A stretch of 64,000 nucleotides of DNA. Source: Pseudomonadota bacterium (GTDB lineage: Bacteria; Desulfobacterota; Binatia; UBA9968). A program made the translations under genes and the position numbers. The notes under the pieces were generated by a model. That model had not been told where the DNA came from. It did no database searches and was given only the letters and a program-made list of their open reading frames with translations. Below, one piece after another: positions 1 to 9,063 of this stretch (positions are counted from its first letter, which is position 1; every line of letters starts with the position of its first letter). Where the stretch lies: positions 62,001 to 126,000 of the forward strand of contig JAJPJQ010000016.1 in assembly GCA_021324155.1 (NCBI GenBank), in the 5' to 3' direction.

Positions 1-361
1 CGAGCACTTGAAAACAAGTCTCGTTTCTCCTGAAGCGGTAGCCTTGCGCCGCGGGAATGGTGATTTCATTGTCCCCCGGGCGTAGGACGCGCGTGACGCC
101 GCGCGCCACCACCGTGTCGCCGGGCTTCTCGCGGATCTCGAACAGCGTCTCGCACTCGCCCGAGCCGTCGACGTGGACTCTGATGCGCCAGTTCTCGATG
201 CGCTGGCCGCGATTCACGGGATCCGGCGACATGTCGAGGTCCTCGATTGAAATCCGATGATTTCCGCCGCAGTGAATCCGGCCGCGGTCCGCCGCGTGCG
301 CGAGGCCGAAACCGCCCAAGACCAGAGCCATGACCGGAACGATTATTGATATGATTTTCAT
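1..361 (-). CDS. Secreted CGG(N/A)HR-family hypothetical protein, 3' end cut by window edge
   Basis: Reading the minus strand from the ATG at 361 gives 120 codons that run off the window at base 1. A GGAGGAAG ribosome site sits just upstream. The product opens with a hydrophobic signal peptide ending near LAHAA, then a domain starting HCGGNHRISIEDLDMSPDP. A full-length paralogue lies at 59551-60018, with the same order of CGG-x-HR, DLDMSPDP, SGEC, IRE, LRPG, YRF and a late CF pair. The conserved cysteines suggest disulfides in an exported beta-rich domain. Function unknown. The divergent neighbour begins at 486. Confidence 0.85.
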   Translation of the reverse strand, partial: MKIISIIVPVMALVLGGFGLAHAADRGRIHCGGNHRISIEDLDMSPDPVNRGQRIENWRIRVHVDGSGECETLFEIREKPGDTVVARGVTRVLRPGDNEITIPAAQGYRFRRNETCFQVL

Positions 362-485
362 TCTTCCTCCTCCTTCGCCACTACAGGCACTAATCAGAGT
401 AGCGGTCTGTTTCCTTACCGCCAATAGAGTAAATACCTGAGTATTCTTTATGGAAAACCGGCCAAGCTTCGGATAAAACGGCAAA

Positions 486-1283
486 ATGTTTTTGCTGAAG
501 CAGTTCTTGAAGCCGCTTCTCTTGCCGCCGATGCCGTGGTTCGTGCTGCTCCTGCTGGCGGGCATTTTCTGGCGCAAACGCTGGGGACGGGCGCTTTTTT
601 GGACGGCCTTCGGCGCGGTTTTTCTTTTTCACAGTCCTTACTTCAGCAGAGTCCTGCGCGATCCGCTGGAGACGCGCTATGCCCCGTTGATCGACCCGGC
701 CGCCGCCGAGCCGTACGACGCGATCGTCGTCCTGATGGCCGGTGTTATTCCCGCGGGCGGGCTGGTTCCTTTTCCCACCGTAAGCGAGGCGCTGTTTCAC
801 CGTCTCGACGAGGCGTGGCGACTGTATCGCATTCGGCCGAAGCCGATCATCGTCTCCGGCGGCCACGTCAACCCGTTGACAAAGCCGCAGAACGAAAACC
901 AGATCGCCTGCGACTATCTGATTCTGTGGGGCGTCCCGCGCGCGCACATCGTTCCCGAGCCGTACTCGCGCGATACGTTCGAGAGCGCGATCGAGGTCGC
1001 CAAGATTCTTCGGCAGAAGGGCTGGAAGCGGTACCTGCTCGTCACGTCGGCAACGCATATGCCGCGCAGCATGCTTGCGTTCGGCTCGCTGGCGCCGGAG
1101 CCGCTGGCAGCCCCAGGCGATTTCAACTACGCCGGCGACGGCAGCGCCTGGGACTTGGCGGGCGAGGACGCCGCGTTTAAAATCGGCGAGGCGATCTACG
1201 AATATATCGGCCTGATCAATTATCGCTGGCGGATGTACTTCTATCTCAAGCGCAATGCGGCGGCTAGCGGTACAACGCAGTAA
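486..1283 (+). CDS. YdcF/ElyC-like DUF218 membrane protein
   Basis: 265 aa. Two hydrophobic segments occupy about residues 3-25 and 34-50, followed by a DUF218-type domain: YDAIVVLMAG start, a conserved SGG near residue 125, and a late TSATHMPRS block. SanA/ElyC/YdcF proteins are inner-membrane proteins linked to envelope integrity and polyisoprenoid carrier use; the exact reaction is not settled. It overlaps the convergent substrate-binding gene by 20 bp. An AATAC-CTGA-GTATT palindrome at 432-445 lies in the shared upstream region and could be an operator, but it is short. Confidence 0.8.
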   Translation: MFLLKQFLKPLLLPPMPWFVLLLLAGIFWRKRWGRALFWTAFGAVFLFHSPYFSRVLRDPLETRYAPLIDPAAAEPYDAIVVLMAGVIPAGGLVPFPTVSEALFHRLDEAWRLYRIRPKPIIVSGGHVNPLTKPQNENQIACDYLILWGVPRAHIVPEPYSRDTFESAIEVAKILRQKGWKRYLLVTSATHMPRSMLAFGSLAPEPLAAPGDFNYAGDGSAWDLAGEDAAFKIGEAIYEYIGLINYRWRMYFYLKRNAAASGTTQ

Positions 1284-2250
1284 CGAAGCCGCTCTTCTCG
1301 ATCTCGCGCAGCGGCCCGTTGTCGATGAACTGATCGGCCTTGGCACCCTTCGCGCGCGCGTCCGTTTGCGCCATCCAGCCGAGCAAGAGCTGCATGCCTT
1401 CCGGGGTCGAAAGCGGCAACGGCTGAAGAATGTTCTTGTAGAGATCGTAAATTTGCGCGAGCGCGTCCTTATCGTCGATCTTCAGATATTTCGAGAGTAT
1501 CGGAATCGTCTCGTCGCGGTTGGTTTTGAAGTAGTGGATCGCTTCCACGATCGCCTTCATGTATAAATTCACCGTCTCCGGATGCGCCTTCAACATCGCC
1601 CGCGAGGTGCCGATGGTATTCTGCGGAAAATCGATTTTCGCCGACAGCGGGTCGGCGAGCGTGGTCATGCCGGCTTTTTTCGCGAGGATGTAGAATTCCG
1701 GCGTGATCACCGTCGATTCGACGGCGCCCTTCGTAATCGCCGCGAGGCGCGTGCTCGTGCCGCCCACCTGAAGCAGCGTCACGTCTTTATCCGCGTTCAA
1801 CCCGAGCTTTTGGAGAATGAGCCGGGCGGCGAGATCCGACGCGCTCCCGAAGCGGGAGATCGCCAGGCGCTTGCCCTTGAGTTGTTCGGCGGTTTTGATT
1901 TCTTTCTGCGCGATGAGACTGAACGCCGAGCGGTTCTCGAGGCCCGAGATGCAGACGACGTCCGATCCGGCGAGACCGCTGCTGAGGATCACGCCGCCCG
2001 AAAGCTGCGCGATCTGGGTCTCGCCGGCGACCAGCGCCTGAATAGACGTCGTGCCGCTTTCGATGAGCACCATCTGCACGTCGAGGCGATGCTTCGCGAA
2101 GATGCCCTTGTCCTTTGCGATCCATACGGGGCTGTTGTTCGCCGTGATCGAGCTGTACGAGGTCTTGAGGCGGATCATCTGCGCCGGCGCGAGCGCCGGC
2201 AGGATGAAGCCTAGGGCCGCGACAAGAGTGAAGACGGTACGGCAACGCAT
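1264..2250 (-). CDS. NMT1/SsuA-type ABC substrate-binding protein
   Basis: 328 aa with a signal peptide (LGFILPALAPAQM) and a typical periplasmic type 2 binding fold: SPVWIAKDKGIFAKHRLDV, LAGSDVV, a LKGKRLAISRFGS hinge block and a C-terminal helical region. Family members bind nitrate, taurine, sulfonates, thiamine precursors or aromatics; the ligand cannot be read here. No permease or ATPase gene is adjacent. It lies 12 bp downstream of an SDR gene on the same strand, so the two are probably co-transcribed. Confidence 0.85.
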   Translation of the reverse strand: MRCRTVFTLVAALGFILPALAPAQMIRLKTSYSSITANNSPVWIAKDKGIFAKHRLDVQMVLIESGTTSIQALVAGETQIAQLSGGVILSSGLAGSDVVCISGLENRSAFSLIAQKEIKTAEQLKGKRLAISRFGSASDLAARLILQKLGLNADKDVTLLQVGGTSTRLAAITKGAVESTVITPEFYILAKKAGMTTLADPLSAKIDFPQNTIGTSRAMLKAHPETVNLYMKAIVEAIHYFKTNRDETIPILSKYLKIDDKDALAQIYDLYKNILQPLPLSTPEGMQLLLGWMAQTDARAKGAKADQFIDNGPLREIEKSGFVTALYR

Positions 2251-2262
2251 CGTCGTCTCGGC

Positions 2263-3033
2263 TTAGAGAAAGTTCTGGCCGCCGTCGATGGAGACGGTTT
2301 GCCCGGTCATGAAGTCGCTCAGCGGCGAGCAAAGAAAAAGCATCGCACCGACGAGATCCTCGGGTTTTTGCACGCGTTTGAGCGAGCGCCCCTGCACGGG
2401 CGCCTGGCGCATGCGGAGAATCTCTTCGGTCGGATTGTCTTCGGAGAGCGTCGAGCCCGGCGCGATGCAGTTGACCTGGATGTTGTCCCCGCCGACCTCG
2501 CGCGCCAGCGTCCGGGTGAAGCCGATGACCCCCGCCTTCGAGGTCACGTAGTGGATGCGCCCCAAGCTGCCGGAGAGCACCGTGCCGGAGGCGATGTTGA
2601 CGATCTTGCCGGATTTCTGCGCGCGCATCGTCGGCAGCACAGCGCGGCAGCAGAAGAATAGTCCCTTCAAGTTGACAGCCATCATGCGGTCCCATTCGGC
2701 CGGGTCGATGGTCTCGATGCCGCCGCGGTTCATTGGAATCGTCGCGAAAATGGCCGCGTTGTTAACCAGGATATCGATGCGGCCGAAGCGGTCGAGCACG
2801 GTCTTGGCCATCTGCTTGGTCGACGCCTCGTCCGCGACATCGACGCGCGCGGATATCGCGCGGCCCTCGGCCTTGCCGGAGATTTCGCTCGCGACTTTTT
2901 CTGCGGCCGGACCGTCGATGTCGGTAACCGCGACGCGCGCGCCCGCATCGGCGAAGCCGCGGGAATAGGCCCTGCCGATGCCGTGCCCTGCGCCCGTAAC
3001 GATGACTACTTTGTCTTTGAGTCCCTGGATCAT
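2263..3033 (-). CDS. SDR family NAD(P)-dependent oxidoreductase
   Basis: 256 aa from the ATG at 3033, chosen over an upstream ATG at 3072 because a GAGGT ribosome site precedes it by about seven bases and the protein then begins directly at the Rossmann strand. It shows the GAGHGIGRA cofactor loop, an NNAA segment and a YVTSKAG active-site block, with an acidic residue after beta-2 (TDIDG) favouring NAD. Classical short-chain dehydrogenase; substrate unknown. It leads the two-gene unit with the downstream substrate-binding protein. Confidence 0.88.
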   Translation of the reverse strand: MIQGLKDKVVIVTGAGHGIGRAYSRGFADAGARVAVTDIDGPAAEKVASEISGKAEGRAISARVDVADEASTKQMAKTVLDRFGRIDILVNNAAIFATIPMNRGGIETIDPAEWDRMMAVNLKGLFFCCRAVLPTMRAQKSGKIVNIASGTVLSGSLGRIHYVTSKAGVIGFTRTLAREVGGDNIQVNCIAPGSTLSEDNPTEEILRMRQAPVQGRSLKRVQKPEDLVGAMLFLCSPLSDFMTGQTVSIDGGQNFL

Positions 3034-3295
3034 TGCTGTACCTCGCTGGATATTCCCGATCGCGTTTACCATAGAAGTTATGCGCGTGGAGTGTCAAGCG
3101 GCGGCAATTGACGGCCATAAATGTTTGTTGTACACCCTTGGGCGGTTCGCAGGGTGACTATGCGCGTGTGCGTCAGGAGAGCACACCGGTTTCGCCATAC
3201 TGCCTGAGCCGATGCGGCCTTTCCGAGACCCGGAAGCTTGCTCCGATGACCTCGGCCTGATCGCCGGATTGATAATAAACGGATCGGAGACATTC

Positions 3296-4372
3296 ATGAA
3301 AATCACTTTGCGCGCGATTTTGTCGGCGACTTTCAGTTTGGCGTTTGCGGCCCTGGCTGTCGGCTCTTTCGCCGCCGAGCCGAAGCCCGCTTTCAATGAA
3401 AAGGCGGTCGGGGATTTCTACAAGGGAAAAACCGTCCGCATCATCGTGGGCTTCTCCGCCGGCGGCGGCTACGATCTTTACTCGCGCCTGATCGCGCGTT
3501 ATCTCGGGAAATACATTCCGGGTACCCCGAACGTCATCGTCGAGAACATGGCGGGCGCCGGGAGCATTCTCGCCGCCAACAACGTCGCCAACGCCGCTCC
3601 GAAAGACGGAACGGTCGTCGGCAATATCTCCGGGCCGATCATCCTGGAGCAGCTTTTCGGCACGCCGGCGGTACAGTTCGACATGGCAAAGCTGCGCTAC
3701 CTCGCCGTCCCGGTGGAGGAAACGTATCTTTTAATCGTCAGCAAAAAACCCGGCGTTTCGCGCTTCGACGACATTCTCGGGCCGAAGGGCAAGCAGGTCG
3801 TCCTCGGCGGCATTCCGGGCTCGACGGTGGAACACGCGCCGATCATCGTGCGCGACGTCCTCGGAGCGAACATTAAACTGGTGGCGGGGTACAAGGGCAC
3901 CGCCGACGTGCGGCTCGCGATCGACAGCGGCGAGGTCGACGGATTCTTCAACACCTGGACATCGAGCAAGGTAACTTCGATGGATAAATTCAAGACCGGC
4001 GAATGGACCATCCTGGCTCAGCTCGGCGACGAGCCGCTGCCGGATCTGCCGTCGGCTAACGTGCCGACGATTCCGATGCTCGCGAAAAGCGAGGAGCAGC
4101 GGCAGCTCCTGCGCTTCGGCACGAGCGTGCCCAATCAATTCGGCAAGGTCTATCTGCTCGCGACCGGCGTGCCGGCCGACCGCGCGACGGCGCTGGAGAT
4201 CGCGTTCGCGAAGGCGCTCGCGGACAAGGAGCTGCTGGCGGAAGCGGAGAAGGGGCGGCTCGAGATCAAGCCGCTGTCGGCGCAGCGCACGCAGAAGCTC
4301 GTCACGGAATTTTTGGGCATGTCGCCGGAGCTGAAGGCGAAGCTGCAAAAACTTATCCATCCGTCGAAATAG
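3296..4372 (+). CDS. TctC/Bug-type tripartite tricarboxylate receptor-like protein
   Basis: 358 aa from the ATG at 3296, which gives a clean signal peptide (MKITLRAILSATFSLAFAAL, cleavage after SFAA). Then come the FYKGKTVRIIVGFSAGGGYD strand-loop and a VIVENMAGAGSILAANNV block, the hallmarks of Bug/TctC periplasmic receptors that bind carboxylates. No TctA or TctB membrane partner is present, as is common in genomes with expanded Bug families. The gene is divergent from the SDR at 3033 across about 260 bp in which I see no further gene. Confidence 0.85.
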   Translation: MKITLRAILSATFSLAFAALAVGSFAAEPKPAFNEKAVGDFYKGKTVRIIVGFSAGGGYDLYSRLIARYLGKYIPGTPNVIVENMAGAGSILAANNVANAAPKDGTVVGNISGPIILEQLFGTPAVQFDMAKLRYLAVPVEETYLLIVSKKPGVSRFDDILGPKGKQVVLGGIPGSTVEHAPIIVRDVLGANIKLVAGYKGTADVRLAIDSGEVDGFFNTWTSSKVTSMDKFKTGEWTILAQLGDEPLPDLPSANVPTIPMLAKSEEQRQLLRFGTSVPNQFGKVYLLATGVPADRATALEIAFAKALADKELLAEAEKGRLEIKPLSAQRTQKLVTEFLGMSPELKAKLQKLIHPSK

Positions 4373-4435
4373 CGCCGCGCGCGCATCGACTGCGGCGATT
4401 GACCGTCCGGACGCTTTGTAGGAAGATTCCGGGTG

Positions 4436-5023
4436 ATGGTCGTCGCCGTCGTTCTTTCAGCGGGCGAATCGAGCCGCATGGGCCGCCCGAAGGCGCTGCT
4501 GCCTGTGGGCGATAGCTTTTTTCTCGAGCGCATCGTCAACGCCCTGCGACAGACGCGCGTCGAAAAAATCTTCGTCGTGCTCGGCCACAACGCCCAGGCG
4601 CTCGAAGCAAAGATTCGCCATCTGCCCGTGACGATTCTGGTGAACCCCGATTATTCGCGCGGCCAGCTTTCTTCGCTCCACGTCGCGCTGCGCGAGCTGG
4701 ACAAAGACACCGTCGACGGTATCGTGCTTCATCTGGTCGATCATCCGTTCATTGACGCAGCTCTCGTCGATCGCATGATCGAACGGTTTTATGCGTCGCA
4801 CCCGCTGATCGTCGTTCCGGTATGCGGCGGGCGCCGCGGCCATCCGGTGATTTTCTCCAGGAAATTGTTTCCGGAGCTGCTCGCAGCGCCGCTCGAGCAA
4901 GGCGCGAAGAGCGTCGTGCGCGCGCACGCGAATGAAACTATCGAGATACAGACCGAATACGAAGGCATCACCTACGACATCGACACGCCGGAGGAATACC
5001 GCCGGCGCATAGGAGGCAACTGA
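4436..5023 (+). CDS. MobA/MocA-like nucleotidyltransferase
   Basis: About 195 aa. The start is the ATG at 4436, or the GTG directly before it at 4433; a GGAAG site lies upstream. The N-terminus carries the nucleotide-binding signature LSAGESSRMGRPKALLPVG, and HLVDHPFID and GRRGHPVIF follow as in MocA/CoxI-type molybdenum cofactor cytidylyltransferases. A role in MCD formation would suit the two molybdenum hydroxylase operons at 21-31 kb. The gene abuts the next CDS (TGA followed by ATG), so the two are translationally coupled. Family-level call; the exact nucleotide is not visible. Confidence 0.8.
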   Translation: MVVAVVLSAGESSRMGRPKALLPVGDSFFLERIVNALRQTRVEKIFVVLGHNAQALEAKIRHLPVTILVNPDYSRGQLSSLHVALRELDKDTVDGIVLHLVDHPFIDAALVDRMIERFYASHPLIVVPVCGGRRGHPVIFSRKLFPELLAAPLEQGAKSVVRAHANETIEIQTEYEGITYDIDTPEEYRRRIGGN

Positions 5024-5995
5024 ATGTCACGACTGAAGCTGACGCTCGCGTGCGGCGCATACGACTTGCTGCGCCCCCTGATGGAAGGCACCGTGCAGCC
5101 GGCAGGCATCGATCTCAACGTAGTCACGATGGCGTCGCCGGAGCGGCACGGGCGCATGCTGCGCCACGAGGAGTTCGACGTCTGCGAGCTCTCGCTGATC
5201 GCCTATCTCGTCGCGCTCGACCAGGGGCGTACCTTTCGAGCCATTCCGGCGTTTCCGCACCGGCGCTTCCGCCATGGCTATATGGTGAAGCGGACCGACG
5301 CGGGCATCGAGCGGCCTTCGGATTTGAACCGCAAGCGCGTCGGCCTGGACACGCTGCAGAATTCCGCCGGGCTTTGGATGCGCGGAATTTTGCAGGATCA
5401 TTACGGCGTCGACTTGAAGACTGTCGAGTGGTGGTGCCAGGAGGAAGAAGACGTCGCGTTCGAGCCGGCGAAGTGGATGAAGCTCAAGCGCGTGCCGAAG
5501 GGAAAGGATATCGACCAGATGCTCGTCGACGGTGAATTGGAAGGCGCCCTCTATCCCGAGACGCTGCCGTCGATCAAGAAAGGCTCGCCGCGCGTCGCGC
5601 TGCTGTTTCCCGACCCGAAGGCGGCGGAGATCGAATATTACAAGAAGAGCGGCATCTATCCGATCATGCATACGGTAGTGGTCAAAGGGCACATCCTCGA
5701 AAAAAATCCCTGGGTCGCCGTCAGCCTGCTGCAGGCGCTCCAGCGGTCAAAAGAAATCTGCTACGAGCGCTACCAGGACCCGCGCAATTCGATCATCGTA
5801 TGGTTCAAGGAAGCGCTGCAGGAGCAGACGAAGATTTTCGGTCCCGACCCCTGGCCGTACAACCTCGAGCAAAACCGCAAGGCGCTCGAGGCGGCGGTGC
5901 GCTACGAGCACGAGCAGGGGATGATCAGAAAGAAGTTCGCGATCGAAGAGCTGTTCTTCCCGGCGAGCCTGCAGGAGATCCAGAGCTACCTCTGA
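5024..5995 (+). CDS. Substrate-binding-fold protein related to 4,5-dihydroxyphthalate decarboxylase (Pht5) family
   Basis: 323 aa, no signal peptide. It begins SRLKLTLACGAYDLLRPLMEGTV and has the MLRHEEFDVCELSL segment typical of proteins annotated as 4,5-dihydroxyphthalate decarboxylase, which share the periplasmic binding fold. The name comes from a plasmid-borne Pseudomonas gene; most relatives, including this one, have no demonstrated activity. It immediately follows the nucleotidyltransferase gene with no spacer. It may be a cytoplasmic enzyme or a binding protein exported by another route. Confidence 0.75.
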   Translation: MSRLKLTLACGAYDLLRPLMEGTVQPAGIDLNVVTMASPERHGRMLRHEEFDVCELSLIAYLVALDQGRTFRAIPAFPHRRFRHGYMVKRTDAGIERPSDLNRKRVGLDTLQNSAGLWMRGILQDHYGVDLKTVEWWCQEEEDVAFEPAKWMKLKRVPKGKDIDQMLVDGELEGALYPETLPSIKKGSPRVALLFPDPKAAEIEYYKKSGIYPIMHTVVVKGHILEKNPWVAVSLLQALQRSKEICYERYQDPRNSIIVWFKEALQEQTKIFGPDPWPYNLEQNRKALEAAVRYEHEQGMIRKKFAIEELFFPASLQEIQSYL

Positions 5996-6004
5996 GGCCA
6001 CTCC

Positions 6005-7162
6005 TCACGGAAAGCTGAATTCTTCGCACGCCGCTTCCGCGGCCCCCGTCTGAACGAGCGCCGCGATATCGAGGCGCGCCTCGGCCTTTTCCACGTCGGC
6101 GAGGCGCGACTTGGTCGCGGGATGCTTCGGAACGAAAAGCTGGCAGCAGTCCTGATCCGGCATCGAGGAAATCTCGAACGTCCCGATGCGCCGCGCCTGG
6201 TCGATGATCTCCTGCTTGTCCATGCCGACGAGCGGCCGCAGGATCGGCAGCGCCGCCGCCTGCTGGATCACCGACATATTTTCCAGCGTCTGTGAAGCCA
6301 CCTGAGCGAGGCTCTCGCCGGTCGCGAGCGCCAGCGCTTTCTCCTTGCGCGCGATCGCCTCGGCGATGCGCAGCATCATGCGGCGATAGAGCACGACGCG
6401 GAGCGGGCGCAGGACGCCGGCGACGATGGCGCGCTGAATCTCGCCGAACGGCACGAGGTATAACCGCGACTTGAACTGATGCCGCGTCAGCAGCCGCACC
6501 AGCTCGCGACATTTTTCCTGCGAAGTGCGGTCGAGGTAAGGCGCGCTGTGAAAGTGGACGAAAATCAGGCGGCAGCCGCGCTGCATCATGCGGTACGCGG
6601 CCACCGGCGAGTCGAAGCCGCCGGAGATGAGGGACACGACGCGGCCGCTCGCGCCGACCGGCAGGCCGCCGGGGCCTGGAACCTTCTCGAAGCCGAAGAA
6701 GGCGCATTCAGGCAGAATCTCGACATCGATCGTCACCTCGGCATTTTCGAGATCGACGCGCGCGCCGGTCTTCTCCTTGACCGCCGCGCCGAGAACCCGG
6801 TTGATCTCCGGAGAGGTTAACGGGAAGCTCTTATCGGCGCGGCGCGCATCGATGCGGAAGGACGCGAAGCGCCTGCCGTCGATGCTGCCGAGAACACGCT
6901 GGCGCAGCGCTTCGATATCCGCCTCGGTGCGCTCGACGAAGGAAAAATTCGCGACGCCGAAGACGCCTGTAAGCCGTCGCGCGACTTCTTCGCGCGCCGC
7001 GCCGCCGAGCGTGAGCAGAATGCGCGCCTGCAGCGTCTTCGCTTCCTTGACCTCAACGCCGCCAAGCGAAGCGACCAGATTGCGCCTCAAGAGATCGACG
7101 AAGTAAGGCCGGTTGCCTTTCTTCAACGCGATCTCGTGATATCGGATCAGAACCGAATCCAC
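6005..7162 (-). CDS. thiI: tRNA uridine 4-sulfurtransferase ThiI
   Basis: 385 aa from a GTG at 7162, where the conserved N-terminus SVLIRYHEIALKKGNRPYF begins; the longer in-frame extension upstream has no family similarity. Order: ferredoxin-like N-domain, THUMP domain, then a PP-loop ATPase with SGGFDS at about residues 180-185. The C-terminus holds MPDQDCCQLF (Cys339-Cys340) and no rhodanese domain, as in the short ThiI forms. It makes 4-thiouridine at tRNA position 8 and can supply sulfur for thiamine thiazole. Divergent from the cupin gene at 7241. Confidence 0.92.
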   Translation of the reverse strand: MDSVLIRYHEIALKKGNRPYFVDLLRRNLVASLGGVEVKEAKTLQARILLTLGGAAREEVARRLTGVFGVANFSFVERTEADIEALRQRVLGSIDGRRFASFRIDARRADKSFPLTSPEINRVLGAAVKEKTGARVDLENAEVTIDVEILPECAFFGFEKVPGPGGLPVGASGRVVSLISGGFDSPVAAYRMMQRGCRLIFVHFHSAPYLDRTSQEKCRELVRLLTRHQFKSRLYLVPFGEIQRAIVAGVLRPLRVVLYRRMMLRIAEAIARKEKALALATGESLAQVASQTLENMSVIQQAAALPILRPLVGMDKQEIIDQARRIGTFEISSMPDQDCCQLFVPKHPATKSRLADVEKAEARLDIAALVQTGAAEAACEEFSFP

Positions 7163-7240
7163 GCGGTCAAAATAGCAGATTCGTCCTTGATTTGCAGGGC
7201 GTCGCCGCTGTATGAAATTCTGAGAGCGGAGGAAGAATCG

Positions 7241-7567
7241 ATGGCGAATTTTCGGAAAATCTCCGAGGCGCTGGCGTTCGCCGGCGAGAAGATGAAAAAG
7301 AACGGCTTGTTCGAGACGCCGCGGCTTTTCTGCGATCTTTATTGCTTCGAGCCCGGACAGAGCCAGGCGCCGCACACGCACGATGGCTCGGACAAGATCT
7401 ACTACGTCGTCGACGGCAAAGGGCTCTTTCGCATCGGCGACGAGGAGCGCGAGCTCGGCGCGCGCGAGATCGCCATCGCGCCGTCAGGGCTGCGGCACGG
7501 CGTCGAGAACAAGGGACCCGAGCGATTGGTCCTGCTCGTATTCATGGCGCCGAAGCCGCACGGGTAA
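7241..7567 (+). CDS. Small single-domain cupin protein
   Basis: 108 aa from the ATG at 7241, preceded by GCGGAGGAAG. The middle shows cupin motif 1 (PHTHDGSDKIYYVVDGKG) and motif 2 (REIAIAPSGLRHGVEN), giving potential metal-binding histidines. Small cupins may be dioxygenases, isomerases or sensors; nothing here fixes the substrate. The next gene, an SDR, starts 30 bp downstream on the same strand, so the pair may form an operon. Confidence 0.8.
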   Translation: MANFRKISEALAFAGEKMKKNGLFETPRLFCDLYCFEPGQSQAPHTHDGSDKIYYVVDGKGLFRIGDEERELGAREIAIAPSGLRHGVENKGPERLVLLVFMAPKPHG

Positions 7568-7596
7568 TGGTTTCTTCCCAAGAGTAATTTGACAAA

Positions 7597-8319
7597 ATGG
7601 GTGTGGAGCTGAAAGGCAAGGTCGCGATCGTGACGGGCGCCGGGCGCGGCATCGGCCGCGCGATCGCGCTCGCGCTCGCCGAATCCGGCGCGCGCGTCGC
7701 GCTCGCGGCGCGCAGCGAAGGCGAAATCCGCTCGGTCGCGGACGAGATCCGCGGTAAACACGGCGACGCGCTCGCGATCGCGGCGGATCTCTCTCGCGAC
7801 GAGGAGATCGAGCGGCTGGTCAAGCAAACGACCAAGGAATGGGGTCCTGTCGATATCCTTGTCAACAACGCCGGCTGGGGGAAGACCGCGACGGTGGCCG
7901 ATAGCCGCGTCGAGGATTGGGACCGCACGCTGCAGATCAATCTGCGCGCGCCGATGGTGCTGACGCGTCTCGTGCTGCCGGGAATGATGGCGAAGAAGTC
8001 CGGCGCGGTCATCAACATCGGCTCGATCTCCAGCAAGGCGGGAACGGCGAACACCTCCGCCTATTCGGCGTCGAAGTTCGGCATCCTTGGATTCACGCAG
8101 TCGCTCTTCGAAGAGGTAAGGGAGTACGGCATCAAAGTATCGATCCTTCTGCCCGGCTTTGTCGACACGCCGCTGATTCCTCTGAACAAGCGCCTCGACC
8201 GCAGCAGGATGATCCAGCCGCGCGACATCGCTCAGGCGGTCCTGTTCGTGCTTTCGACGCCGCTGAATTCCTGCCCGGTCGAGATGACGATCCGCCCGCA
8301 GCAGACGCCGTATCGCTAA
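7597..8319 (+). CDS. SDR family oxidoreductase (FabG-like)
   Basis: 240 aa classical short-chain dehydrogenase. Visible: TGAGRGIGRA cofactor loop, an arginine after beta-2 (AARSEG) suggesting NADP, NNAGWG, catalytic Ser in INIGSISS and YSASK as the Tyr-Lys pair, and the LLPGFVDTP segment. The C-terminus is near-canonical but short of the usual GG-x-T end. It follows the cupin gene by 30 bp. Substrate not determinable. Confidence 0.88.
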   Translation: MGVELKGKVAIVTGAGRGIGRAIALALAESGARVALAARSEGEIRSVADEIRGKHGDALAIAADLSRDEEIERLVKQTTKEWGPVDILVNNAGWGKTATVADSRVEDWDRTLQINLRAPMVLTRLVLPGMMAKKSGAVINIGSISSKAGTANTSAYSASKFGILGFTQSLFEEVREYGIKVSILLPGFVDTPLIPLNKRLDRSRMIQPRDIAQAVLFVLSTPLNSCPVEMTIRPQQTPYR

Positions 8320-8329
8320 GATTAAAGTA

Positions 8330-9004
8330 TTACTTGAAGATAGTTTCGAGGAAGGGAATCGTCACTTTCTCGAGGCTGTCGACGACGGCTTCCGCCTCGA
8401 GCTCGGCGGCGGGGTACGAGTTCGTCACCGCGAGGCACTTGATGCCGGCGCGGTGTGCCGCGGTAAGGCCGTCTTTGGTATCTTCGATGACGAGACATTC
8501 GGAGGCGCGGATCGGGTCGCGCTGCTTCTCGTTCAAGCCGCGCAGCGCCTTGATGAAAACTTCCGGATGCGGCTTGCCGTGGTCCACATCCTCGGCGCTG
8601 GCGATGACCTGAAAACAATCCTTTAAGCCGGCGACCTGGAGAATCATCTCGATTTCCGCCCGCAATGCGCCGGAGGCGACCGCCAGCGGAAAGCGCGCGG
8701 CGAGCTCGGGCACGAGCCGCTTCACGCCGGGAAAGATGACGATGCGCTCGGCGATGGTGTCCCGATAATAGGCGGCCTTGCGCCGGATGAGCTGCGCGAC
8801 TTGCGCGTCGTCAAGCCCGCGGCCGTTGTCCTCGAACACCGCGCGAAAGCAGCCGCGGTCGTCCATGCCCATATATTTCGCGACGTATGCTTCCTTCGTC
8901 AGCGTCAAACCTTCTTCGGCCAGAACTTTACGGAAGAGCTCGAAGTGTATCGGCTCGTCGTCGACGAGGACGCCGTTGAAATCGAAGATGACCGCTTTCA
9001 GCAT
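8330..9004 (-). CDS. HAD-superfamily phosphatase (beta-phosphoglucomutase-like subfamily)
   Basis: 224 aa with helical cap domain. Motif I reads FDFNGVLVDDE: the nucleophile is Asp8, but the usual +2 Asp acid/base position is Asn10. Motif II is VASGALRAE, the Lys region reads HGKPHPEVF, and motif III is VIEDTKDGLTAA. Family members hydrolyse sugar phosphates or similar small phosphates. The +2 Asn may alter turnover; I have seen this variant written in other annotated phosphatases, so it need not mean loss of activity. Convergent with the SDR gene, 10 bp apart. Confidence 0.85.
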   Translation of the reverse strand: MLKAVIFDFNGVLVDDEPIHFELFRKVLAEEGLTLTKEAYVAKYMGMDDRGCFRAVFEDNGRGLDDAQVAQLIRRKAAYYRDTIAERIVIFPGVKRLVPELAARFPLAVASGALRAEIEMILQVAGLKDCFQVIASAEDVDHGKPHPEVFIKALRGLNEKQRDPIRASECLVIEDTKDGLTAAHRAGIKCLAVTNSYPAAELEAEAVVDSLEKVTIPFLETIFK

Positions 9005-9063
9005 CGGCTCACGCTATCCAATCGGCTCTTTTGTTTCAACCGAGTGTAAGATAGGAAGAAAAA

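Noticed and set aside
390-1346. Long open frame on the minus strand opposite the YdcF-like gene
   Set aside because: Compositionally Arg-rich and lacking any domain; the plus-strand frame has a clear DUF218 protein.
5024-5995. Firm call as 4,5-dihydroxyphthalate decarboxylase
   Set aside because: The family name rests on little experimental evidence and there are no phthalate genes nearby.
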